Below, one piece after another: positions 26,317 through 36,962 of a stretch of DNA of 64,000 bases. The stretch is from positions 31,980 to 95,979 of the forward strand of contig CAZSSM010000018.1 of the NCBI GenBank assembly GCA_964609385.1, written 5' to 3'. Made by a program: the position numbers and the translations under genes. The notes under the pieces are model-generated. The model was not told the DNA's origin. It was given only the letters and a program-made list of their open reading frames with translations, and did not search any database. Source of the DNA: CAZSSM01 sp964609385. Lineage in GTDB: Bacteria > Planctomycetota > Planctomycetia > Isosphaerales > Isosphaeraceae. The first letter of the stretch is position 1. Each line of letters begins with the position of its first letter.

Positions 26317-27789
26317 TCAGTCAGGCATTGGGGTTGCGAGGATCAAACCGCTTCGAGGCGGAACCCGGAGCGCTCGGAGATGCCCTCCTTCGATCAGCCG
26401 GGATTGCCCTAGCTTCTCGCCATAGATCACCTGAAGCGCGTCGCCTTCAGAGAGGCCGCTGGGTGCTTTCAGGTCGACCATTTCGACGTGCTCGGAGGTG
26501 TTGAAGGCCACCACGACATGGTCCTGCTCGTGATGTCGATGCAATGCGAAGAGGTCGCCTTGAGCAAGCAAGGTCGCATAGCGACCGCGACGAAGGGCGG
26601 GCCGGGCGCGTCGGATGGCGATCATCGCCTTGATATCGTCGCGCAACGCGGTGTCCCAGGCCTGCTCGTTCCAAGGGAACGCGCCCCGACACTCGGGGTC
26701 GTGGCCGCCGGCCAGGCCGATCTCGTCGCCATAGTAGATGCACGGGGCGCCGACGAAGCTCATCTGGAACAGCGTCGCGAGCCGCAAGGCCGAGGTGTCG
26801 CCACGCGCCAGGGTCAGGAACCGCGGCGTGTCGTGGCTCCCCAACAGGTTCAATTGCGCTGCCGTGATGTTGGGGTGGTAGAGGTCCAGCATCCGCTGGA
26901 TCGCTTCATCGAACGCCTCGGCGCCCGGAGGCCCGGCCGGGTGGAGCGAGGTCTTGCGGAGCTGATCGACATGGACGCCGGTCCCGATGAAGAAGGCGAT
27001 GGCGGCGCGGCTGAACAAATAGTTCATCACCGCGTCCCACATGTCGCCCTGAAGCCAATGTCGCGCCTCGCCCCAAATCTCGCCGACGATGTAGGTCTGG
27101 TCGTTGGCTTGACGAACGACCCGACGGAACTCACGCCAAAATGAGTCGTCCCGGATCTCGTTGGGGACATCGAGCCGCCAGCCGTCGATTCCGAACTGGA
27201 CCCAACGTTCCGCGATCCCCAACAGGTACTGCCGGACTGCGGGCGTCTTGATATTGAATTTGGGTAAGGCCGGCAGATTCCACCACGCTTCGTAACCCGG
27301 AGGATGATCCGAGTCATAAGCCTTAAGCGGATACGAATGGACGGTGAACCAGTCCAGGTAGGCCGACTGTGGACCGTTCTCCAAGATGTCGTGAAAGGCG
27401 AAGAACCCACGGCTGGCGTGGTTGAAGACGCCGTCTAGGACGATCCGGATGTCCAGGTTATGGGCGCGATCGAGCAGGGTTCGCAATGCGTCGTTGCCCC
27501 CGAGCATCGGGTCGACGCGCTCGTAGTCGTGGGTGTGATACCGGTGGTTCGATGCCGACTGGAAGATCGGTGTGAAATAGAGCGCGTTGATCCCGAGGTC
27601 GGTCAGGTAGTCGAGGCGTTCGGCCACCCCGATCAGATCGCCCCCTTGATAGCCGTGCGGCGTGGGGGCCGATCCCCAGGGCTGCAGGCCGCTCGGCTTT
27701 GTGACCGAGGCGCTCTTGGCGAATCGATCGGGGAAGATCTGATAGAAGACGGCGTCGCGAACCCAATCGGGCGTCTGCGGTTCGACCAC
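26317..27789 (-). CDS. GH13 alpha-amylase family glycosidase (cyclomaltodextrinase/neopullulanase-like)
   Basis: The protein has 490 residues from a GTG at 27789, supported by AGGAAG seven bases upstream. A longer frame to 27960 adds a composition unlike the rest. The four conserved GH13 regions are present: DGVFNHASRG (119-128), GWRLDVPNE with nucleophile D207, VGEIWGEA with acid/base E237, and LGSHDTPRF. The sequence near 80-95 (NHRYHTHDYERVDP) and the overall order resemble subfamily 20 enzymes, which cut cyclodextrins, pullulan and short maltodextrins. The N-terminal CBM34 domain usual in that subfamily is missing. There is no signal peptide, so it probably acts in the cytoplasm on maltodextrins or glycogen fragments. 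Confidence 0.93.
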   Translation of the reverse strand: MVEPQTPDWVRDAVFYQIFPDRFAKSASVTKPSGLQPWGSAPTPHGYQGGDLIGVAERLDYLTDLGINALYFTPIFQSASNHRYHTHDYERVDPMLGGNDALRTLLDRAHNLDIRIVLDGVFNHASRGFFAFHDILENGPQSAYLDWFTVHSYPLKAYDSDHPPGYEAWWNLPALPKFNIKTPAVRQYLLGIAERWVQFGIDGWRLDVPNEIRDDSFWREFRRVVRQANDQTYIVGEIWGEARHWLQGDMWDAVMNYLFSRAAIAFFIGTGVHVDQLRKTSLHPAGPPGAEAFDEAIQRMLDLYHPNITAAQLNLLGSHDTPRFLTLARGDTSALRLATLFQMSFVGAPCIYYGDEIGLAGGHDPECRGAFPWNEQAWDTALRDDIKAMIAIRRARPALRRGRYATLLAQGDLFALHRHHEQDHVVVAFNTSEHVEMVDLKAPSGLSEGDALQVIYGEKLGQSRLIEGGHLRALRVPPRSGLILATPMPD

Positions 27790-27964
27790 GATGATTCTTC
27801 CTGAAGGACACGGGGCAAGACGGCTGGAGGGGCCGACAGTCGACCCGGACGGTGGAGTCGAGGTGGCGATCCTCGCCCGATCGACATCATATCCGACCGG
27901 GTCCCGAATCGCGGAGACGCTTGGCAGTGTATCCCTCGACTTGGGAGCCTCCCATCCCATCCCA

Positions 27965-28951
27965 TCACGCTTTCGACCAAATCCGCGTGTTCAGGTTCAG
28001 GTCCTCGACGATCCCGAGGATGCGCCGGAGATCCTCTCGATAGGAGGTCAGTTGTTCGGTGTTCCTGAGACTGGTGTAGACCGTGGGTTCAAACAGGTCG
28101 CGCTTTGGGCGAATCGCGAGGACCATCCGGCTGTCCACGAACGAAAGGGCCATCCAGGCGTCGAACTTCTCGCGGAGCGCGACCAATCGTTGCATCAGCG
28201 ACGGGCTGAGGATGTACCGCGCCTCGACTTGGTCGGTGCCGTACACGACGAAGGTCTTCTCGAACTCCGGATCTTCGAGCGAGACCAGTGACCCTCCGCG
28301 AAAGGCGTTCCACGACTGCAAGGTCTTGCCCAGGAACCCGAAACTCTTCTCTAGCGAATCGGGTAGGACGACCGTCGTTCCCTGAAAGTGCTTGTGAAAA
28401 TCGGCTACGAACAACACGCCTCGAAAGATCGTGACCCAATGGGTTTGTGTTCGTCCTTTGGAGTCGGTCGTTCGCGACTCGTACTCAGCGTGAACCTCAG
28501 AGAACTCCAGGTCGGTCTCCCCGACTCGGCCAACCACGCGATCCTCGCCGTTGTATCGATCGGGGCTCGTTGTGAAGATCCGCGAGGCGCGGAACTGGGA
28601 CTCCGAGACGAAGCCCTCGGGCTCGTAACGCAGTCCGGGATCGAACTGGACGATGAGTTTGGCGATCACCTGGGACTTGAACGTCGAGCGATACCGATTG
28701 AATCGCGTCGAGGCCCAGATCAGCCCGCCGATCGTCACGAGAGCACCCGCGATTCCTGTGACGATCGGACCGCCCTCGATTCCAACCCCCAGCGAACCGA
28801 CGAACAGAAGCGCTGCTCCGACAGCGATCGCGAGACAAATCAACTGCGATCGGACGACGCCTCGACGCATCTGTTCCAATTCATCGAGGTCGGCGAGCAG
28901 ACTCGGATCCAGCTCCTGGTCCTCGAGGGTCGCTTCATCGGTTTTGGTCAT
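27965..28951 (-). CDS. DUF3137 membrane protein, partner of LemA
   Basis: The protein has 328 residues. A charged N-terminal stretch is followed by two membrane helices (LICLAIAVGAALLFVGSLGV and IVTGIAGALVTIGGLIWAST, about 38-85) and a large soluble domain typical of DUF3137. That domain includes YEPEGFVSESQFRASRIF, FRGVLFVADFHKHF and MVLAIRPKRDLFEPTVYTSL. DUF3137 genes are commonly found beside lemA, as here (184 bases downstream of it). The biochemical role is not established. Confidence 0.85.
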   Translation of the reverse strand: MTKTDEATLEDQELDPSLLADLDELEQMRRGVVRSQLICLAIAVGAALLFVGSLGVGIEGGPIVTGIAGALVTIGGLIWASTRFNRYRSTFKSQVIAKLIVQFDPGLRYEPEGFVSESQFRASRIFTTSPDRYNGEDRVVGRVGETDLEFSEVHAEYESRTTDSKGRTQTHWVTIFRGVLFVADFHKHFQGTTVVLPDSLEKSFGFLGKTLQSWNAFRGGSLVSLEDPEFEKTFVVYGTDQVEARYILSPSLMQRLVALREKFDAWMALSFVDSRMVLAIRPKRDLFEPTVYTSLRNTEQLTSYREDLRRILGIVEDLNLNTRIWSKA

Positions 28952-29135
28952 CGCGCGGAATCCTTTGCAGGGAGCCTGTCGTGGCGTTCGGGCTCCGGCG
29001 GCGCTTCGAAGTTTGTTTCGACACGCTCCGGACCGGTTCGATCACCGACCTCCATTCAGATCGGTCCGGCCCGAGAGATTCGCCGATGACCGTGCAATCT
29101 TGGATCGAAACCGCGCGATCGATCCGCTGGACGCC

Positions 29136-29687
29136 TCATAACGCGACAGAGGAGGACGAACGCTCCAAAGGCGCCGCCTCGAAGAGTTCACGGGTCGTGA
29201 TGCCGGAGATCTGAGCGACCAGGTTGGTGGGGATCATTTGAACAGCATTGTTGAGGTCGGTCACGGCCGCATTGTGAGCTCGTCGCGCGGCCGAGATTTG
29301 CTCCTCGATCTCCACGAGGCTGCGCTGGAGGTGGAGGAAGTTCCCGCTGGCCTTGAGGTCCGGATAGGACTCGGAGAGCAGGAGAATCCGGCCCAGATCG
29401 CGATTGATCTGGTTATTGAGCCGGACCTCCTCGCTCCGATTGGCTGCGCGGAGGGCCTGTTCGCGGAGGGCGACGACGCGTTCCAGGGTCTCGTGCTCGT
29501 GCTCGGCGTACCCTTTGACGGCCTCGACCAGGTTCGGGATCAGGTCATAGCGCTTTTTCAGTTGGACATCGATCGAAGAGAGCGCGTTGTCGGCCATGTT
29601 CGACTTGGCAATCAGGCCGTTGTACATGACCACAAAGGCGAGGCCCAGGACGACGAGGACGCCCAGGACGATGTAGAGAACGATCAT
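29136..29687 (-). CDS. lemA: LemA family protein
   Basis: The protein has 183 residues from the ATG at 29687. One N-terminal membrane helix (IVLYIVLGVLVVLGLAFVVM) is followed by the LemA helical-hairpin domain with the signatures YNGLIAKSNMADNALSSIDV, KKRYDLIPNLVEAVKGYA and EHETLERVV. The family's conserved SESYPDLKASGNFLHLQ and AARRAHNAAVTDLNN follow. Family members are membrane-bound coiled-coil proteins of unclear role, some linked to envelope processes. Its ATG overlaps the stop of the upstream pseudo-hydrolase gene by four bases and GAGGAG lies upstream. A longer start at 29753 inside that gene is less likely. Confidence 0.93.
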   Translation of the reverse strand: MIVLYIVLGVLVVLGLAFVVMYNGLIAKSNMADNALSSIDVQLKKRYDLIPNLVEAVKGYAEHEHETLERVVALREQALRAANRSEEVRLNNQINRDLGRILLLSESYPDLKASGNFLHLQRSLVEIEEQISAARRAHNAAVTDLNNAVQMIPTNLVAQISGITTRELFEAAPLERSSSSVAL

Positions 29688-32170
29688 GATCGCGTCGGCT
29701 CCTCGACGATGGCGAAGCGTCGGCCGTTGTGCCGGTAGCTGAGCTTGAACCAATAGATCCGTCGGCGGTCGCCTCGGAGCCGAACGTCCTCCAGGATGTT
29801 GGCTAGGCTGAGCTGTGGTCGACCCTTGGTCTCGTTCCGGTTGATCTTTACGCGGACCCGATCGTCGAGATCGATCAGATCAGGTGCCAGCCAGAGGTCG
29901 AAGGCGCGCACGCCTTCGACCTCAATGCTCACGAGGTTGGCCGGTCGCGCGGCCTTGTAGCGGATCTCGGCGGGATTGAGGTTGCGGCCCGACGGTTCGG
30001 TCACCTCCGGTTCGCTCGACCGGTCGTCGTCCAGTTCGCGGACGACCAGCCCATTGTAGCGGGCATCGACCGACCGCGCGGTGCGGACCTCGAACTTGTC
30101 GATCTCGCTCAAGGACGGTCGTTTCCGTCCGAGCATCCAGCGGACCATGTCAGGGATCTCTTCAGGGAGGTTCTCCATGCCGCGGCCGGCGTAACTGACC
30201 AGGGTCACATCGCGGTTCTTGAAGACCAACTGGTTAAAGATCGATTCAGAGAGCGTCGGGACAGCCGGGGCCATCGCGCCATAGACGACATAAAGCGGGA
30301 CCAGTTCGCTGTTGGTCCGGACGGTACTTTGGACATACTTGAGCGGGGCGCCGGAGATCGCAGCGACGCCTGCGAATTGGGTCGGATGGGCCAGCCCGTA
30401 GTCCCAGGCCATATGCCCTCCTTCGACCGCCCCGGCCAGATAGACGCGGTCGCTGTCGATGGCGAACCGGCGACGGGCATCGCGGAGCGCCAGGGTCACG
30501 GCGGCGTGTTCGTCGGCGGTGTAGGTATAGCCGACCCCTTCGGGTCCGAGGTACTCGGGCAGGATCAGGATGACTCCGCTCCGCGCGGCATGCTCGATCC
30601 AGGCATCAGCCTCGTCGCGGGGGCCTCGACCGCTATGGAGCACAACGATCGTAGGATAGCTCCGGAGCGGGTGGTATTCCGGAGGTAAGACGACGCCGTA
30701 GTCGGTCGGCAGCACGCTCTGAGAATCTTCGACCCGGCATCGGTGAAACGCGCCGGGCCGGACTCGGTTTGCCAGATGGTTAGCTGGCGGCGGCATCAGA
30801 CGGATCATCCGGACGAGCAAGTCAGCGCGGGCGATCACCGGGTTCGCGGCATCAGGATCTTCTGAGGCCTCTGCGTCGCCCGGCTCGGGACGGGGTGAGA
30901 GCCCGTCGAATTCCGTTTCGATCTGCGTGAGCAGCAGATCGCGTTGGGAGGAGTCGGCTTGATTGAGGTAATCGGAGACCAAATCGCGGAGTCTCCAGAG
31001 CCGTTCGGCCTGAGCCAGATCCTCCGTGGCCCGCTCCGGGCCGACGATCCAGGCCGAGACCAGCCGGGCGAATTGGCTCTCGATCGGGTCCGAGGACCCG
31101 GCGATCAGGAGCGGCTCGAGCCGCGCTCCGACGGCGTCGGGTGCGACGTCGAGTTCGTGAAGAATCTCGAGGATCGGAGCATGCCAGCGCTGCCGATCGG
31201 CCAGGCTGAGCTGATCGGAGAGGCTCCGGAACGCTTGGGACCGCTGCCGATCATCGAAGGTTCGTTGGATCTGCTCCTCGCGGAGCGCCTGCAGTTGCTC
31301 GATCAGATCTGGCGTCTCCAACCCTTCGACGGGGAAGCGGGCCAAGGCGCGTCGGGCGAACTGAAGCTGGCCCGCCTCGAGTCGCTCGCGGATCTCTACG
31401 AGCCGCTCTTCCGCACGGAGTTGGACCAGGTCGCTCTGGATCCCGGCGATGACCGTCTCACTCAGATCAGGGAAGTCGGTCCGGAGCCGATCCAGCTCGG
31501 CGATCGCCTCGTCATACCACTGCGCCTCGATCAGGAAGCTGGCCACGATCATCCGTGCCTCTTGGTCCTCCTGATCGATCTGGCCAAGGAACCCCAAGAC
31601 AATCGATCGAGGGATCGTCTCAGTGGCGATCGCCCCGCGCCACTTCTGGTCGAGCCCTCGAATCCGGCTGACCTTAGGGCCGAGGTTTGCGATGACCTGG
31701 GTCATCCGGATCGGCCTGTTCTTCCGGTTCCGATATTCGAAGAGGCGACGCCCGTCCTCATCCCAAGGACCGGCCTGGATGTCCACGGCCACCTCGGGGA
31801 ATTTCCCCCGCGCTTCGACCTTGTCCGGCTGAATCAACTGGAACGTGTTGCCCGCTGGAGGACTGGCCTCCTCGAACTCCTCCTTCTTCCGCGTGAAACG
31901 GAACATGACCCGCTTTAAGGGACTCGTCACCGAGATGATCGTGTTGTCCTTCTCGACGAGACCCTGGTAGATCTCGCCATCCCTCAGAACAACCGTCTTC
32001 GATGTGGCAAAACCCTGTCCATACGTCGACTCGGCTCCGGAGAGCGTCATCAAGAGGATGCAGAGGATCGAAGCGAGGAGTCGATCGGCTTGGGGTCTGG
32101 TTTGGAGATCGCGTCCGTCGCGTCGCTGAGACCGAGTGGCCGAAGAGGATCGCGAAGGGGATACGGGCAT
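29684..32170 (-). CDS. Exported alpha/beta-hydrolase-like protein with apparently lost catalytic triad
   Basis: The protein has 828 residues with a signal at about 31-51 (LLASILCILLMTLSGAESTY). A beta-rich segment (60-170) is followed by a long helical region (200-450) and a PHB-depolymerase/esterase-type fold at about 490-690. In that fold the nucleophile elbow reads GAVEGG, with V582 where Ser is expected in GxSxG. The segment expected to hold the acid reads YGAMAPAVP (A634 where Asp is usual), and the segment for the His reads AGRGMENLPEE (M665). All three triad positions thus seem lost, so it is probably a binding protein or pseudoenzyme. The C-terminal 130 residues form another beta domain. 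AGGAG lies ten bases before the ATG. It overlaps lemA by four bases and likely shares its operon with lemA and DUF3137. Confidence 0.82.
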   Translation of the reverse strand: MPVSPSRSSSATRSQRRDGRDLQTRPQADRLLASILCILLMTLSGAESTYGQGFATSKTVVLRDGEIYQGLVEKDNTIISVTSPLKRVMFRFTRKKEEFEEASPPAGNTFQLIQPDKVEARGKFPEVAVDIQAGPWDEDGRRLFEYRNRKNRPIRMTQVIANLGPKVSRIRGLDQKWRGAIATETIPRSIVLGFLGQIDQEDQEARMIVASFLIEAQWYDEAIAELDRLRTDFPDLSETVIAGIQSDLVQLRAEERLVEIRERLEAGQLQFARRALARFPVEGLETPDLIEQLQALREEQIQRTFDDRQRSQAFRSLSDQLSLADRQRWHAPILEILHELDVAPDAVGARLEPLLIAGSSDPIESQFARLVSAWIVGPERATEDLAQAERLWRLRDLVSDYLNQADSSQRDLLLTQIETEFDGLSPRPEPGDAEASEDPDAANPVIARADLLVRMIRLMPPPANHLANRVRPGAFHRCRVEDSQSVLPTDYGVVLPPEYHPLRSYPTIVVLHSGRGPRDEADAWIEHAARSGVILILPEYLGPEGVGYTYTADEHAAVTLALRDARRRFAIDSDRVYLAGAVEGGHMAWDYGLAHPTQFAGVAAISGAPLKYVQSTVRTNSELVPLYVVYGAMAPAVPTLSESIFNQLVFKNRDVTLVSYAGRGMENLPEEIPDMVRWMLGRKRPSLSEIDKFEVRTARSVDARYNGLVVRELDDDRSSEPEVTEPSGRNLNPAEIRYKAARPANLVSIEVEGVRAFDLWLAPDLIDLDDRVRVKINRNETKGRPQLSLANILEDVRLRGDRRRIYWFKLSYRHNGRRFAIVEEPTRS

Positions 32171-32608
32171 CGGCGTCTGTCTCCTGATTGATGGCGCGGT
32201 CGGACTGGGATCGCCGATCGTGACGTCGGACCATTCGATCTCGAAGGGTTCGTACGGCTACGATTTCGGATGTGGTCCGACGAGTTCGGTCGCCATTGTC
32301 CGATCGCATGCCGAACGGTCAACCCGTTGTCGAGCGACGCGGGGTCCACCGGGCCATGGGAACTGGTTGGGACCAGTCGAGGACGTGTGTCGTCGGCAGG
32401 CCGAAACACGGAGGTTTTGCCCGATCACCCGCGACAGTGGGGTCATAGACGAGCGTCGATGCAGCCCACTTCGGTGAGAGCTACCCTATGGCCGTCGTTG
32501 GTGGTTCTTCGTCAGCCCCTCGGCGATCCTTTGACGGCCTCGGCCTCTCGTTCGGGCGTCGGCCGCTCATTGGGCGATCGATGATCGACTGGACGAGACG
32601 GCGAGGTG
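32171..32608. other. Gene-free region
   Basis: 438 bases lie between the start of the pseudo-hydrolase gene and the stop of the DUF1501 gene. Several short Arg/Ser/Pro-rich frames occur on both strands, with no domain, export signal or convincing ribosome site. The promoter of the pseudo-hydrolase/lemA operon should lie near 32171-32300. Confidence 0.45.
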
Positions 32609-33898
32609 TCAACCGAACAGGACCTCGATCGGCGATCCTTGATCGGTGATCGGCACGGGACGGTCGCCGGCGTGCAGTTCCTTGCGATAGTCGATTCCGA
32701 CCGCTGCGCAGATGGTGGCGAAGAAATCAGGGACGCTGACGGGGTCGGCCACGATCGACTTGGCCAGGTCGTCGGTCATGCCGTAGGCCCCTCGGTGCGC
32801 AAGCCCACCGCCAGCGAGGACGCAGGTGAAGGCAGTCCCTTGATGACCCCGGCCGCCGCCGCTGTCGAACTCGGGGGGACGACCGAACTCGGTTGTGATG
32901 GTGATCAGGGTCCGATCGAGCAGGCGTTTCGAGGCTAGGTCTTCGATCAAGGCGGAGACGGCTGTGTCTAGCTCCCGGATCAGCTCGTGCTGCTTGAGAA
33001 TCCCTTGGTTGTGCACGTCCCAGCCGGCGCCGTTGAGGAAGTTGAGGTTGTGCGAGACCTCGACGAACCGGACCCCGCGCTCGACCAACCGACGGCTCAG
33101 CAAGCAGCGTCGGCCAAACTCCCCGCCATAGCGAACCCGGAGGTCGGATTGCTCGCGGTCAAGATCGAAGGCGCTGTTGAAGGCTGGCCCGCCGAGTTCG
33201 AGGCTCTGGGCGATTGCGGTCTCGTAGTCGAGGAGCCGTCGATCGGTCGTGGGCTCGGCGGCTTCTTTGAGGAGGGCCCGAAACCGTTCCCGACGGGTCT
33301 GGCGAGCTGTGGTGATGCTCTCGTGCCGGGTCAAGCCCGAGGGACCTTGGCCGGTCTCGGTCAGGTAGAGGAAGCCGGCCTCCATGCCGAGGAATCCGGG
33401 ACCTCGCGTGACGTTGGGATAACCGATCAGCACATAAGGTGGCATCCCCTCGTTCGCCGCACCACGCTCATACGCGATCAGGGAACCGAGGGAGGGATAG
33501 GTGATTGTCCCGCTGATCGGCCGCCCGGTATGCATCCGGTTGGTCGCCGCCGCGTGCTCGTCGATCACGCCGTGATGCAGCGTCCGGACCGCCGTCACGT
33601 GGTCCATCAGCCTCGATAGCTTCGGCAGGTGCTCGCAGACCTGGACATCGGGCACGGCGGTCTCGATGGAGTCGTAATACGAGCCCGGCTTGCCCGCTTT
33701 CGGATCCCCCTTCGATTTGGGATCGAAGGTATCGATCTGCCCCATACCGCCGCCCAGCCAGATCGAGATCACGTGCTCGGCCTGGCCTCGGATCGGCGCT
33801 GGGTCGAAGGCGTTTGCAGCCGTCGTCATCGCGAGCCCGCTCGTGGTCGCGAGGCTCGCGGCCATAAAGTCGCGTCGGGTCACTGGATGCTTGGACAT
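32609..33898 (-). CDS. DUF1501 domain protein (Tat-exported)
   Basis: The protein has 429 residues from the ATG at 33898, supported by GGAG nine bases upstream. The N-terminus holds a Tat-type signal, [18 protein letters not shown]. The body matches DUF1501, a family related to sulfatase/alkaline-phosphatase folds: [20 protein letters not shown] near the start, [20 protein letters not shown] in the middle, and [20 protein letters not shown] with [14 protein letters not shown] towards the end. In planctomycetes these proteins are almost always encoded next to a PSCyt1/DUF1549/DUF1553 protein, as here (gap 67 bases, same strand). The pair is likely a periplasmic unit whose chemistry is not established. 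Confidence 0.93.
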   Translation of the reverse strand: MSKHPVTRRDFMAASLATTSGLAMTTAANAFDPAPIRGQAEHVISIWLGGGMGQIDTFDPKSKGDPKAGKPGSYYDSIETAVPDVQVCEHLPKLSRLMDHVTAVRTLHHGVIDEHAAATNRMHTGRPISGTITYPSLGSLIAYERGAANEGMPPYVLIGYPNVTRGPGFLGMEAGFLYLTETGQGPSGLTRHESITTARQTRRERFRALLKEAAEPTTDRRLLDYETAIAQSLELGGPAFNSAFDLDREQSDLRVRYGGEFGRRCLLSRRLVERGVRFVEVSHNLNFLNGAGWDVHNQGILKQHELIRELDTAVSALIEDLASKRLLDRTLITITTEFGRPPEFDSGGGRGHQGTAFTCVLAGGGLAHRGAYGMTDDLAKSIVADPVSVPDFFATICAAVGIDYRKELHAGDRPVPITDQGSPIEVLFG

Positions 33899-33965
33899 AA
33901 GATCGATCTCCGAGGACTCGAGACACGCCGTGATCAAGGCGGAGGTCCGGTCGGCAGCTGACAGC

Positions 33966-36962
33966 TCAAGGGATCCAGACGAACTCACGATGGTTGACCA
34001 GGCTCCAGGCCAGATCTTCGAAGACCTCCCGCCAGGACGGCCGAATCCGAGGGTCGGCGGGTGGACCGGCGCGGACGCGACGCTCGTGTTCGAGCTGGAT
34101 TTCGTTCGCCTCCGGGCTCAGGTGGTTGAACCAGGTCACCAGCGGCAGCGGCGTTGGCGGTCCGACGACGGGGACCCGCTGATCCGCCGGCATCAACCGG
34201 TCGTCGAACCCCTCGGCCAACGCGTCGACGAACCCCTGACGCTCGATCTCATTCGGGAACCGGCCGAGGAAGCGGAGGAAGAGGGATTCGACCAGAGCGT
34301 TCGGCGACTCGGCCTGAACGGCGAGTTGCGCCAAAGTGCTCCCGGCGGAGGCCCGGGTCAGCGAAAAGACCAGGGTGCCGTTGGCCAGAATGCCTGGCTG
34401 CAACAGGTTGGGGTTGGCCCCGCGTTCGTGGATCGGCGCCTGCCGTGCACCGGTCCAACCGAAGGCCTCGAGCACCTCGACCACCGCCCGAGCCTTGGGC
34501 AGGGAAAGGCTGGGCCGGTCCCGCTCGTTTTTGAGGTCGGCAAACATCCAAGCGCGGGTCGGCCGTTCCAGCGTCTGCCGCTTATTCAGGGGACGTCGGC
34601 CGTCGTGGACGAAGGTCAGCTTTTCGGAGTCGATCGGCCGTCCTGAGGCGACGTGGAGCGCATCGACTACCTGCTCGGCCGTCAGCCGACGACGATCGGG
34701 GCTCCGAAACAGCCTCGAGGCCGACGGCTCTCCTCGATTGGTCGCGTGGGCCTCGCGCTGATACAAAGTCGAGGTGAGGATCGTTCGGAGGACGGCGCGG
34801 AAGTCGTATTTGTTGAGTACCAATTCGTTGGCGAGCCAGTCGAGCAGCTCGGGATGGCTCGGCTCAACCCCCTCCCAATCGTGGATCGGTTCGACGAGCC
34901 CAGCGCCCAGGAGCCGGCTCCAGATCCGATTCGCAAACACCCGGGCAAACCGACGGTTCTCCGGCATCGTGATCAATGCGGCCAGCCGTTCGCGTGTGTC
35001 CCCCGGATCGCGAAGGAAGCGATCAAGGCCCGGACCTTCGACAGCTCCGGTTACCCCTCCGAAGGGCCAGGTCGGTTCCACGGGCTCGTCGGGGCGAAGG
35101 GTGACCTGAATCAGGGGCTCGCGATCTCGGATGGCCTCAAAGAAGGCAACGGGGACTCGGCTCGACTTGGGAACGGTTGCGGGCTTGCGGTCGAACATCG
35201 CCGCAAGGGAGTAGAGGTCGCGCTGGGTCGTGCTGTGATAAGGGGAGTCGTGGCAACGGGCACACTGCAACTCGATCCCCTGGAAGGCCGAGGCCACGAT
35301 GTGGCCTTTCGCGGCGAACGGAGCATCGTTCTCTCCGGCGAGGCCGAACCCCGCACTGCCGCCCTCGGCCACTCCGCCACGGAGCATGATCAGCTCCGTT
35401 ACCATCCGGTCGAGCGGCTTGCCGTCCCGGAGCGAGTCGTACAGGAACCACCGAAACGGTCCCGTGCTATTGAGCGAAGCGTTGAGGAGCGAGGGGTTCT
35501 CGGCCAACAAGTCGAGCCAGAAGGACATCCAGTGGTCGGCCAAGCGGTCGTCTTCGAGCAGATCATCGATCACCCGATTCCGCTTATCGGCGGTTTCATC
35601 GACCAGAAAGGCCCGGATTGCCCCTTCTCCCGGAGGCAGGCCGATCGTGTCCAGATAGACCCGGCGCAGAAAGGCCGCATCGCCGATTACGGGCACGGCC
35701 TGATTCGCCGATTCGGATCCGCTCGACTCCCGCTCTTCAGGCCACTCGGCACCATCGAGGATCCAGTCTTCGAGCACCTTGATCTGGTCTTTGTCCAATC
35801 CGGGTCCGGCCGGAGGCATTCGGGAAAATTCGTCTTCCTCCCGAATCCGGATGATCAGCTCGCTCCCTTCAGGATCGCCCGGCACGACCGCGGGGAACCC
35901 GGAGTCGCCGGCCTTGAGGATCGCTACCCGCGAGTCCAGTCGGAGACCGCCCCTCGACTTCCCGCCATGGCAGCGCAAGCAGTGCTCGCGGAGCGTGGGC
36001 AAGACCTTGGAGTGGGCCGCCGATGCCGGTTTGGGGTTGCTCGTCGGTCCGGCATGGTGCTGCTCGATCTTCGCCTGGATGAAGGCGTCGATCGGATGCG
36101 CGGTGCGGGCACCATCAGCCGACGGCACTTCCGGCACGTCGTGCGCGAGAACCCAATCCCTGGCGTGTCGATGCCGACGCTCCCAGTACTCGTTCTCCGA
36201 CGATGCGGTCTCCCGCCGACGGCGGTCGTCGAGCTGATCAAGGCCCCGTTCGATCTCAACGAGCAATGGTCCGACCGCGCAATCGGTCAACGGAAATCGC
36301 TCCGAGCCTGCTCCGAGCAGCTCGAACGTGCTGCCGTCCGTCGTATCGAATCCGACGCAGACCTCGCCCGATTCGGTCCGGTTCCCCGGTCCTCCGACGA
36401 TCACTTCCCAAACGATCCGGGAGCTCCGGACTCTGGGATGGGACCCCGACTTCTCCGCGACGACCTCGACCTCGCCGATGACCTCCTGTTGGTGGTAGCC
36501 ATGCGGCCTCAGACCGGGCTGTGGCGGCTCGGCCAAAGGCGTGACCGGCTCCTCACCGTCGGGCGGGCGGCCGACGAGAGGACCCGTCTCCGCAACGACC
36601 TGCCCATCGACCCAGAGTCGTCCCAAGCCTCGTGAACGGACGAGCACATCATGGAACCCCAACGGGAGGTCGACATCGGCCGCCATCCTGAGCAAGAGCG
36701 GTGCATCCCAAGCCGAACGGATGCCATGGTCGTAGTGCAGTGGGATTCGAGGCAGCAGGAAGGCCGCTTGATGCCAGCGGACGGACTCGGTCAGCGCGGG
36801 ATCGTGCTGGGACGGCCAACCCTTGTGGTCGGGGAGTCCCTCGGAAAGCTGGAGCAAGACGCGCCCGGCCGGGATGGGGCCAAGATCCGGCATTGTTTCA
36901 GCGCCCGCCGGGGCGAGTGAGGCTGAGAGCGGAGCGGAAAGGATCAATAATCCGAGCCACAT
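33966..36962 (-). CDS. Planctomycete cytochrome-type protein: PA14-like, PSCyt1, DUF1549 and DUF1553 domains
   Basis: The protein has 998 residues with a signal peptide ([19 protein letters not shown]). Residues about 60-130 resemble a PA14-like sugar-binding module ([20 protein letters not shown]). PSCyt1 (about 318-405) holds a c-type haem motif C328-L-R-C-H332 and a distal RMPPAG with a possible Met ligand. DUF1549/PSCyt2 (about 428-610) has [20 protein letters not shown] and a second CxxCH, C567-A-R-C-H571. DUF1553/PSD1 (about 660-960) shows [20 protein letters not shown] and [20 protein letters not shown] precedes the ATG. It is the first gene of an operon with DUF1501. The predicted location is periplasmic and the function unproven, with carbohydrate-linked redox chemistry a common guess. 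Confidence 0.93.
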   Translation of the reverse strand: MWLGLLILSAPLSASLAPAGAETMPDLGPIPAGRVLLQLSEGLPDHKGWPSQHDPALTESVRWHQAAFLLPRIPLHYDHGIRSAWDAPLLLRMAADVDLPLGFHDVLVRSRGLGRLWVDGQVVAETGPLVGRPPDGEEPVTPLAEPPQPGLRPHGYHQQEVIGEVEVVAEKSGSHPRVRSSRIVWEVIVGGPGNRTESGEVCVGFDTTDGSTFELLGAGSERFPLTDCAVGPLLVEIERGLDQLDDRRRRETASSENEYWERRHRHARDWVLAHDVPEVPSADGARTAHPIDAFIQAKIEQHHAGPTSNPKPASAAHSKVLPTLREHCLRCHGGKSRGGLRLDSRVAILKAGDSGFPAVVPGDPEGSELIIRIREEDEFSRMPPAGPGLDKDQIKVLEDWILDGAEWPEERESSGSESANQAVPVIGDAAFLRRVYLDTIGLPPGEGAIRAFLVDETADKRNRVIDDLLEDDRLADHWMSFWLDLLAENPSLLNASLNSTGPFRWFLYDSLRDGKPLDRMVTELIMLRGGVAEGGSAGFGLAGENDAPFAAKGHIVASAFQGIELQCARCHDSPYHSTTQRDLYSLAAMFDRKPATVPKSSRVPVAFFEAIRDREPLIQVTLRPDEPVEPTWPFGGVTGAVEGPGLDRFLRDPGDTRERLAALITMPENRRFARVFANRIWSRLLGAGLVEPIHDWEGVEPSHPELLDWLANELVLNKYDFRAVLRTILTSTLYQREAHATNRGEPSASRLFRSPDRRRLTAEQVVDALHVASGRPIDSEKLTFVHDGRRPLNKRQTLERPTRAWMFADLKNERDRPSLSLPKARAVVEVLEAFGWTGARQAPIHERGANPNLLQPGILANGTLVFSLTRASAGSTLAQLAVQAESPNALVESLFLRFLGRFPNEIERQGFVDALAEGFDDRLMPADQRVPVVGPPTPLPLVTWFNHLSPEANEIQLEHERRVRAGPPADPRIRPSWREVFEDLAWSLVNHREFVWIP

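Noticed and set aside
34653..36635. A 660-codon open frame on the + strand opposite the DUF1549/DUF1553 gene
   Set aside because: It is long, but antisense to a protein with several recognisable domains. The product is Arg/Gly/Glu-rich, with no fold, signal or ribosome site.
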